Shown: piece by piece, positions 5,970 to 9,487 of the stretch | How the letters are laid out: each line of letters starts with the position of its first letter | Numbering within the stretch: position 1 is the first letter of the stretch | Assembly (NCBI GenBank): GCA_937894935.1 | Contig: CALAYC010000216.1 | Span: forward strand, 1 to 9,487 | Reading direction: 5' to 3' | Source: an uncultured Verrucomicrobiota bacterium | GTDB lineage: Bacteria > Verrucomicrobiota > Verrucomicrobiia > Limisphaerales > JADLHS01 | Length of the DNA stretch: 9,487 nucleotides | The notes under the pieces: generated by a model | Told to the model about the DNA's origin: nothing | Databases searched by the model: none | The model's input: only the letters and a program-made list of their open reading frames with translations | Position numbers and translations under genes: made by a program

Positions 5970-6890
5970 TTACGTGCTGGGAGCAGCGGGCGGGATCGGC
6001 GGCGGCGGCTTGGCTTTTGATGAAGCAGCTTCGCCGTTGCGTTCCAGCCTGGCCGGATGAGTCGCGGCGTGAACCTGCTTGAGTTTCTGGATGCTGACCT
6101 GGGTGTAAATCTGCGTGGTGCTCAACTCGGCGTGTCCGAGCAACTGCTGGATGAAGCGGATGTCCGCGCCGTTCTCCAGCATGAGCGTGGCGCAGGTGTG
6201 CCGCAGCAAATGACACGAGCCGCGTTTGCCAAGCTCGGCGGCGTCAATGTATTCGCGCACGAGCTGGGTGAGGCGGTTGGGTGTGAACGGCTCGAAGAGG
6301 TTCGTCAGGAACAGGACGCCGGCGTCGGGTTCGCGCACCAGGCTGGGGCGCACTTCATCGAGGTAACGCTTGATCCAGGCCAGCGCGCGTTCGCCGATCG
6401 GGATCATGCGATCTTTCCGTCCTTTGCTCTGGCGGACCATGACCGTGCCGCGTTCGTAATCGAGGTCCATGACTTTCAGGTTCGCCAGTTCGCTGCGCCG
6501 CATTCCGGTCGAGTAAAAGGTTTCGAGCATGGCGCGGTCGCGCACGCCGAGCGGATCGGCGAGGTTGCACTTGCCCAAAATGGTTTCGACTTCGCCGGTG
6601 TTGAGGACGTGCTTGGGCAAACGTTTCTCGGAGCGCGGCAGATCGATTTCGCTGGCCGGATTGTAGAGGATGCGGTTCTGGCGCGCGGCCCATTTGAAGA
6701 AGGCGCGCACGGGGATGAGGCGGGCGTGCATCGAGCGCGCCGACATCGGCAGGCCGTCGCGTTTGCGGTAGTGAAAGAGATGGCGCTGGTATCGCTCCAG
6801 GATGGCCTTGGTGATTTCCATTGGCTGATGCAGGCCGCGCTCCAGTGCCCACTGGACGAAGTAACGGAGATAGGTGCGCCGGTTGTCCAC
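5970..6890 (-). CDS. Tyrosine recombinase/integrase, XerD-like
   Basis: This 306-residue phage-type integrase has the catalytic set visible in order: Arg131 in STGMRRSEL, Lys156 in SKGRKDRMIPIG, His227 and Arg230 in CHLLRHTCAT, His253 in LGHAELSTTQ, and nucleophile Tyr262 in IYTQVS. The N-terminal SAM-like DNA-binding domain is present from NRRTYLRYF to LPRSEKRLP but begins abruptly. Homologues I know start some 20-30 residues earlier, and an in-frame stop (6921-6923) blocks any extension. The start is a GTG at 6890 with a good GGAGGA site 6 nt upstream. The C-terminus ends in a Pro-rich tail (PPPPIPPAAPST). The gene looks more GC-rich than the toxins. Repeat R ends at its start codon, so it probably acts on R. 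Confidence 0.93.
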   Translation of the reverse strand: MDNRRTYLRYFVQWALERGLHQPMEITKAILERYQRHLFHYRKRDGLPMSARSMHARLIPVRAFFKWAARQNRILYNPASEIDLPRSEKRLPKHVLNTGEVETILGKCNLADPLGVRDRAMLETFYSTGMRRSELANLKVMDLDYERGTVMVRQSKGRKDRMIPIGERALAWIKRYLDEVRPSLVREPDAGVLFLTNLFEPFTPNRLTQLVREYIDAAELGKRGSCHLLRHTCATLMLENGADIRFIQQLLGHAELSTTQIYTQVSIQKLKQVHAATHPARLERNGEAASSKAKPPPPIPPAAPST

Positions 6891-6950
6891 CGACCTTCCT
6901 CCGGCGCGGCCTGAGCGCCGCTAGATTCCTTCACACCTCTTGGCGGGACA
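6890..6950 (-). repeat. Direct repeat R, copy 2, abutting the integrase start
   Basis: This is a 61-bp ungapped match to 24-84, including 28 identical bases at 6923-6950. It contains the ribosome-binding site and first base of the integrase GTG on the minus strand, and an in-frame TAG (6921-6923). CGGCGC (6902-6907) and GCGCCG (6915-6920) form a perfect 6-bp stem around the conserved GGCCTGA loop. The repeat lies 13 nt beyond the stop of I7, the same place as copy 1 relative to I1. Confidence 0.75.
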
Positions 6951-6963
6951 CCGGCGGGTTCAG

Positions 6964-7302
6964 TTACAGAACGCAGCCAACCAAGTTTCCAGCCGCGTCC
7001 ATGAAGAAGTAAATCAGTTGAGCGCCGTCGGTTTCAGCGTAGCCGCCACGGAGTTGGCCACTACACTTGGTCAACATCTGCACGGTTTCTTCAAGGCCGG
7101 GCACTTGTGCATTTCGCTCGCGCTTGCTTTCCAAACGTCGTGTGTAGATGCGGAGCACGACTTCAGAAGCTTGCGGCTCGCTGATGACAACACGCACTTC
7201 TTTGGAAGCGTTAAGCCGCCCCGCGGCTTCCTGCGCGACTGCGAACAGCGCCGAGTCCTGGGCACAGCGATGAAACAAAGCCAAGAGTTCGTCCTTGTTC
7301 AT
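6964..7302 (-). CDS. I7: putative immunity protein for T7
   Basis: This 112-residue soluble protein has a helical first half (MNKDELLALFHRCAQDSALF, then AVAQEAAGRLN), a strand pair VRVVISEPQASEVVLRIYTRR, a VPGLEETVQML helix, and a closing QLIYFFMDAAGNLVGCVL hairpin. I cannot assign a named family. The role is inferred from the four-base ATGA overlap with the T7 stop (7299-7302). It is the last gene of array B; its TAA stop is at the edge of repeat R, suggesting that R marks the cassette end. Confidence 0.76.
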   Translation of the reverse strand: MNKDELLALFHRCAQDSALFAVAQEAAGRLNASKEVRVVISEPQASEVVLRIYTRRLESKRERNAQVPGLEETVQMLTKCSGQLRGGYAETDGAQLIYFFMDAAGNLVGCVL

Positions 7303-7910
7303 GGGCTTAGGATTATTGGTGTTGCGCCACTGATTGGGCCGCTGCGAAGAACCTCGAACTCGAGATACTTGTCGGGAGACAGTATCAACGACGACCTGGG
7401 AACTGACTGCCGCAAGACAACACCACCCGGCCCGTCCGCAAGGCCAAAGCGAACGGCCGTTGAATAATCAGTGGTCCAAGAAGTGAAAATGCTGCGAGTG
7501 TCGAACGCGTTGCGAAGCGCCGCATCAGCGTGACCTCCGAACGGCACTGCCTTGCCTTGTATGGCATTTTGAAAACCAGGATGGTTTCCGCCAACGCCGC
7601 GAAACACCGTTACCATTTCATCGCCAGCGCCCGCTGCTGTCTTTGCGGCTAGAAATTCGACGGAGTAGGCAAAGAAAGCACGATTTGCCGTCGCTGCATT
7701 TCCCGTTTCGTCTGCGGTGTGTTTACGAGCGGCGTCGTAGTCGATGAGTGATGCTGAGGGTGCGTCGTAAACAGTTGTCAGTTGTGTCTGCCCGTCGTAG
7801 GCAATGACCGAAACCGCCATCCCCGGCGAGATCGTTGCCAAGCTGAGGCCAAACAAAGCCATCAGGGCGACGAACCACAGCCAGCGAATACGGTTCAGCA
7901 ACGATTTCAT
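7299..7910 (-). CDS. T7: secreted toxin, ADP-ribosyltransferase-like C-terminus
   Basis: This 203-residue pretoxin has a long signal peptide (1-37, ending VSVIA), the full module with YD at 38, 48 and 58, Asn71, and FLAAKT at 86-91. The toxin part reads VTVFRGVGG (Arg104), then SIFTSWTTD (Ser144), RFGLADGPGGVVL, and LEFEVLRSGPISGATPI (Glu184/Glu186). An Arg, then Ser-Thr after a strand, then E-x-E before an L..GPI turn is the R-S-E layout of arginine-type mono-ADP-ribosyltransferases, which modify host proteins or other targets with NAD+. The start at 7910 was chosen because it places a basic n-region before the hydrophobic core; longer readings to 8000 overlap the I8 gene. The gap to I8 is 16 nt. 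Confidence 0.78.
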   Translation of the reverse strand: MKSLLNRIRWLWFVALMALFGLSLATISPGMAVSVIAYDGQTQLTTVYDAPSASLIDYDAARKHTADETGNAATANRAFFAYSVEFLAAKTAAGAGDEMVTVFRGVGGNHPGFQNAIQGKAVPFGGHADAALRNAFDTRSIFTSWTTDYSTAVRFGLADGPGGVVLRQSVPRSSLILSPDKYLEFEVLRSGPISGATPIILSP

Positions 7911-7926
7911 TTCGTACGGGAACGAT

Positions 7927-8238
7927 TCAGAACTCATCGCGAGCGAGAAACTTCTTGTGGGTTTCCGCCAGTTGCTCAAAAGCGCGAGGAGAGGTCGCAA
8001 TCAATTCTTGAAGTAGCCGTCCGCACCAAGGGCAATATCGGAGTCCCATAGTGCATGAGACGTTCATCTTCATGTTGGGAGCACCGGGCATCGGAACAAT
8101 TCTGCTTTCGTCGTTGAAGGCGATGCCTCGCGATTGCAGCACGAAAACAATCCCGTCGCTGGTCTTCTTGGCAAGCGCCGCGATTCCTCGTTGGCCTGCG
8201 TTTCCCACGCTGTTCTCAAATCCTGGGCAACAAAACAT
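7927..8238 (-). CDS. I8: Cys-containing putative immunity protein for T8
   Basis: This 103-residue protein carries a CPWCG knuckle at 69-73, two Cys at residues 3-4 and Cys62, so it may bind zinc. Other features are AGQRGIAALA, DGIVFVLQSRGIAF, MKMNVSCTMGLRYCPWCG and a C-terminal helix FEQLAETHKKFL. I recall a family with the same QSRG and GLRYCPWCG motifs but not its name. The start ATG at 8238 follows the T8 stop by one base (TGAGATG) and has a strong AGGAGG site 5 nt upstream, which fixes the start. It is annotated as immunity by position; a regulatory zinc protein is the alternative. Confidence 0.78.
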   Translation of the reverse strand: MFCCPGFENSVGNAGQRGIAALAKKTSDGIVFVLQSRGIAFNDESRIVPMPGAPNMKMNVSCTMGLRYCPWCGRLLQELIATSPRAFEQLAETHKKFLARDEF

Positions 8239-8239
8239 C

Positions 8240-8653
8240 TCAACCTCCTGGTGGTTTGATGATGAACTGGTTCATCTGTTCGGACGCTGGCGGGAGTATC
8301 CGAATCTCCGGCGTTATGATTCCCGACGGAGCGTGCAAATCCTGCAACCGCATCATTAATCCTTGTTGCTCCCACTGGTTCAACGTGCTTCGAGGAACTT
8401 GGAACTCGAAGAGTTGTCCCTGCGGGTTGTAATGGAGCAGATCAGAAGTTGGACTGGTCGAGAGTGCACGTGTGCCCGACACCTGCCCGCCTCTGAGATT
8501 TCCTTGGTGAAATAGCCTTACGACATCATCGCTTGCACCCGCTGTCGTCTTTGCGGCAAGAGAGGACTGCCAAAAAACGGCATTCTCCTCCATCGCCGGG
8601 CTGCTTACCGAAAACAGCAGCACCAGGAAACATGCAAACATGGCGCGCATCAT
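8240..8653 (-). CDS. T8: short secreted toxin with truncated N-terminal module, ART-like tip
   Basis: This 137-residue protein has a compact signal peptide (MMRAMFACFLVLLFSVSSPA, 1-20) followed by only a remnant of the module (NAVFWQSSLAAKT, ending at 36); all three YD motifs are gone. The tip begins GASDDVVRLFHQGNL, parallel to GAGDEMVTVFRGVG in T7, and continues TRALSTS, QLFEFQVPRSTLNQW, QQGLM and GIITPEIRIL with Glu116. The (H/R)-G entry, LSTS strand, E-x-Q-V-P and late E-I-R-I suggest an ADP-ribosyltransferase-like or related fold, at low certainty. The start is the first of two ATGs one base after the I9 stop; longer readings are rejected because the signal peptide starts here. Confidence 0.75.
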   Translation of the reverse strand: MMRAMFACFLVLLFSVSSPAMEENAVFWQSSLAAKTTAGASDDVVRLFHQGNLRGGQVSGTRALSTSPTSDLLHYNPQGQLFEFQVPRSTLNQWEQQGLMMRLQDLHAPSGIITPEIRILPPASEQMNQFIIKPPGG

Positions 8654-8654
8654 G

Positions 8655-8891
8655 TCATTTGATAAACTCCTTCCAAGGATGGGTTGAGGCTTCTTCGAGT
8701 GAGAGGAAAACCGATTCGCCAAAGCGTCCGCGTGTCACTTTGCTGATGTCCTTCGACGCAGGCGGGTTTTGCCACTCAGCTTCGCAGTCCTCGCAAGCGA
8801 CATAGTAGTTGCCGGTTTCCTTCTCGCGAGCAATCAGAAGCCTTCCCTGATTGCACACCGGACATAATCCAATCATCGCGACGTTGTTCAT
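8655..8891 (-). CDS. I9: zinc-ribbon putative immunity protein
   Basis: This 78-residue protein has a clear four-cysteine zinc ribbon: LCPVC at 9-13 and CEDCEAEW at 33-40, separated by a hairpin with KETGNYYVA. The tail ends in SLEEASTHPWKEFIK. I recall similar small CPxCG...CxxCE.EW proteins but no named function. The start at 8891 places the first ribbon knuckle near the N-terminus, and its ATGA would match the four-base overlap used in other pairs, but the preceding frame is broken. An alternative ATG is at 8876, and a longer form from 8945 is possible. It is probably now an orphan antidote whose toxin has been lost. Confidence 0.65.
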   Translation of the reverse strand: MNNVAMIGLCPVCNQGRLLIAREKETGNYYVACEDCEAEWQNPPASKDISKVTRGRFGESVFLSLEEASTHPWKEFIK

Positions 8892-9171
8892 GGGTGTGGT
8901 AACCCGAACGTGAGTCGTAGCCAGGACTGGTCGGCCCCATGCCAACAGAATCGGTCAAGGCTTGCCTCGTAACGGGTGGCATCTCCGCGTCGTAAACCAC
9001 ACACGACGGAGAATCGCCATCGCAGCCGTGATTGCCGAGTTTGTTCTGCTCCCCAGCCGCCCGTAGGAGCACATCCTGCTCTGGCAGGCTCGGCAGGGCA
9101 GGCAGGGCGAAACCCAGCGTCTGGTTCAGGAACCAGAACGCCAACAGCATCATGCCATAAAATGTTCTCAT
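8776..9171 (-). CDS. T9: signal-peptide protein, probable degenerate toxin lacking its toxin domain
   Basis: The first 30 or so residues (MRTFYGMMLLAFWF..LGFALPALP) form a signal peptide. A decayed module follows: Cys50-Asp and Tyr60-Asp keep the 10-residue spacing, the third YD is displaced to 85, and no LAAKT junction is seen. The frame then runs 116 bases into the I9 gene and ends at 8776 without any recognisable toxin domain, unlike the 1-4 base overlaps of the other pairs. A different frame ends at the ATGA of I9 (8888), where an intact toxin would have stopped. I read this as a toxin gene damaged by deletion and/or frameshift. The start could also be GTG at 9177. A genuine small secreted protein is the alternative. 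Confidence 0.5.
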   Translation of the reverse strand: MRTFYGMMLLAFWFLNQTLGFALPALPSLPEQDVLLRAAGEQNKLGNHGCDGDSPSCVVYDAEMPPVTRQALTDSVGMGPTSPGYDSRSGYHTHEQRRDDWIMSGVQSGKASDCSREGNRQLLCRLRGLRS

Positions 9172-9206
9172 CCTCACCGTTCGTGCGCAACGGTCGCCTT
9201 TGCGGT

Positions 9207-9487
9207 TCAGTATTCGGCGCGGAAGTTCGTAATGTTCTGTTCCAGCCTGTCAAGGTTGAGCCAAAGAGGTCTTGCGTGCGGTTCGAGGAGCGCATTTTTG
9301 ATTCGAACAAGCACGGACTCCAAATCGCCTTCGGTCTTGAACGTCCAAAACGTGTAGCTGCGTTCAGGCAGGTTGTTCGGAACGACATACCAGAATGGAA
9401 TGCCGCTTGGTCGTCCGCCCTCATCGTATTTTCCCGGCCCGATTCCCAAGACGATTGTGGGCGAGCAATTGGGGGACGTCTCCGGCT
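9207..9487 (-). CDS. Partial CDS: immunity-like protein, 5' end outside window
   Basis: The frame is open from the window edge to the stop at 9207, giving the last 93 residues or so of a soluble protein. Visible are TIVLGIGPGKYDEGGRPSG, IPFWYVVPNNLPERSY, TFWTFKTEGDLESVLVRI, LEPHARPLWLNLDRLE and a NITNFRAEY end. An internal TTG at 9449 is a poor start, and the reading continues upstream. No family is recognised. Its position 35 nt before the next signal-peptide gene matches the immunity slot, so it is probably the antidote of a toxin lying to the right of the window. Confidence 0.6.
   Translation of the reverse strand, partial: PETSPNCSPTIVLGIGPGKYDEGGRPSGIPFWYVVPNNLPERSYTFWTFKTEGDLESVLVRIKNALLEPHARPLWLNLDRLEQNITNFRAEY

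Larger units (their letters stand above)
24..6950 (-). mobile_element. Candidate integrative element: integrase plus six toxin-immunity pairs between direct repeats R
   Basis: Two direct copies of R (24-84 and 6890-6950) bracket a tyrosine recombinase gene and array A. Copy 2 ends exactly at the recombinase start codon and copy 1 follows the last immunity gene. Direct repeats with an internal tyrosine recombinase are the usual layout of elements that excise as circles by recombination between the two end sites. The alternative is that R is a dispersed repeat marking the 3' end of every such array in this genome and that the recombinase acts on it at many places. The boundary is a proposal; no target gene such as a tRNA is visible. 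Confidence 0.3.

Noticed and set aside
6057..6914. Long open frame of 285 codons on the plus strand antisense to the integrase
   Set aside because: The opposite strand encodes a recombinase with every catalytic residue in place; the plus frame is a GC-driven shadow without recognisable motifs.
473..7910. YD motifs as Rhs/YD repeats
   Set aside because: Rhs YD repeats follow a longer GxxxRYxYDxxGR-type consensus that builds a large shell; here there are only three YDs at exactly 10-residue spacing without the Gly/Arg frame.
8888..9424. 178-codon minus-strand frame ending at the I9 ATGA
   Set aside because: It has no signal peptide or motif and overlaps two better-supported frames; only its stop position is informative.
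1..9487. CRISPR arrays, tRNA or rRNA genes
   Set aside because: No regularly spaced short repeats with spacers, cloverleaf-like segments or rRNA signatures were seen.

Overview
The window is a dense accessory region in which every supported gene lies on the minus strand. It is an array of secreted polymorphic-toxin / immunity pairs with one tyrosine recombinase gene set into it. No housekeeping gene is present. The style (short signal-peptide pretoxins ending in an LAAKT-type junction, toxin tips of Rhs/TNT/GH-E type, and a XerD-like integrase) suggests a large-genome environmental bacterium of the PVC group, most plausibly Verrucomicrobiota. That assignment rests on recollection, not on a marker gene.

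Reading along the minus strand from the right edge. Array B holds: a 5'-truncated immunity-like gene (9207-9487), a signal-peptide gene that looks like a toxin remnant (8776-9171), its zinc-ribbon partner (8655-8891), toxin T8 with partner I8, and toxin T7 (ADP-ribosyltransferase-like) with partner I7. A 61-bp repeat R (6890-6950) follows, just after I7. The repeat ends at the start codon of the tyrosine recombinase (5970-6890). After 112 bp of non-coding DNA comes array A, six toxin-immunity pairs in a row: T6 (TNT NADase) / I6, T5 / I5, T4 / I4, T3 (PIN nuclease) / I3, T2 (type-43-like) / I2, T1 (GH-E nuclease) / I1 (Imm22). A second copy of R (24-84) follows I1. The segment between the two direct R copies, about 6.9 kb carrying its own integrase and six pairs, has the layout of an integrative element or of a recombining array unit.

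The central observation is a shared N-terminal module. Six toxins (T1, T2, T3, T4, T5, T7) carry a signal peptide followed by an ungapped 54-residue module: three Tyr-Asp motifs spaced exactly 10 residues apart (YH for the first in T1), an invariant Glu 10 residues after the third, an invariant Asn, two conserved Phe and a terminal F(L/V)AAK(T). T6 and T8 keep shortened versions ending in the same (V/L)AAKT. Directly after this sequence the proteins become unrelated, each with a different toxin domain. The DNA encoding the AAK junction is identical in all eight genes, including the synonymous positions, and T2 and T3 share a 131-bp identical stretch covering most of the module. This suggests recombination-driven exchange of toxin tips at a fixed junction.

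Within each intact pair the immunity start overlaps or nearly touches the toxin stop (1-4 nt overlap or gap), and several immunity genes overlap the next toxin start by ATGA, so each array is probably translated as a coupled polycistron. The inferred role is interbacterial competition: toxins are exported by the Sec signal, and the cytoplasmic partners protect the producer and its kin.
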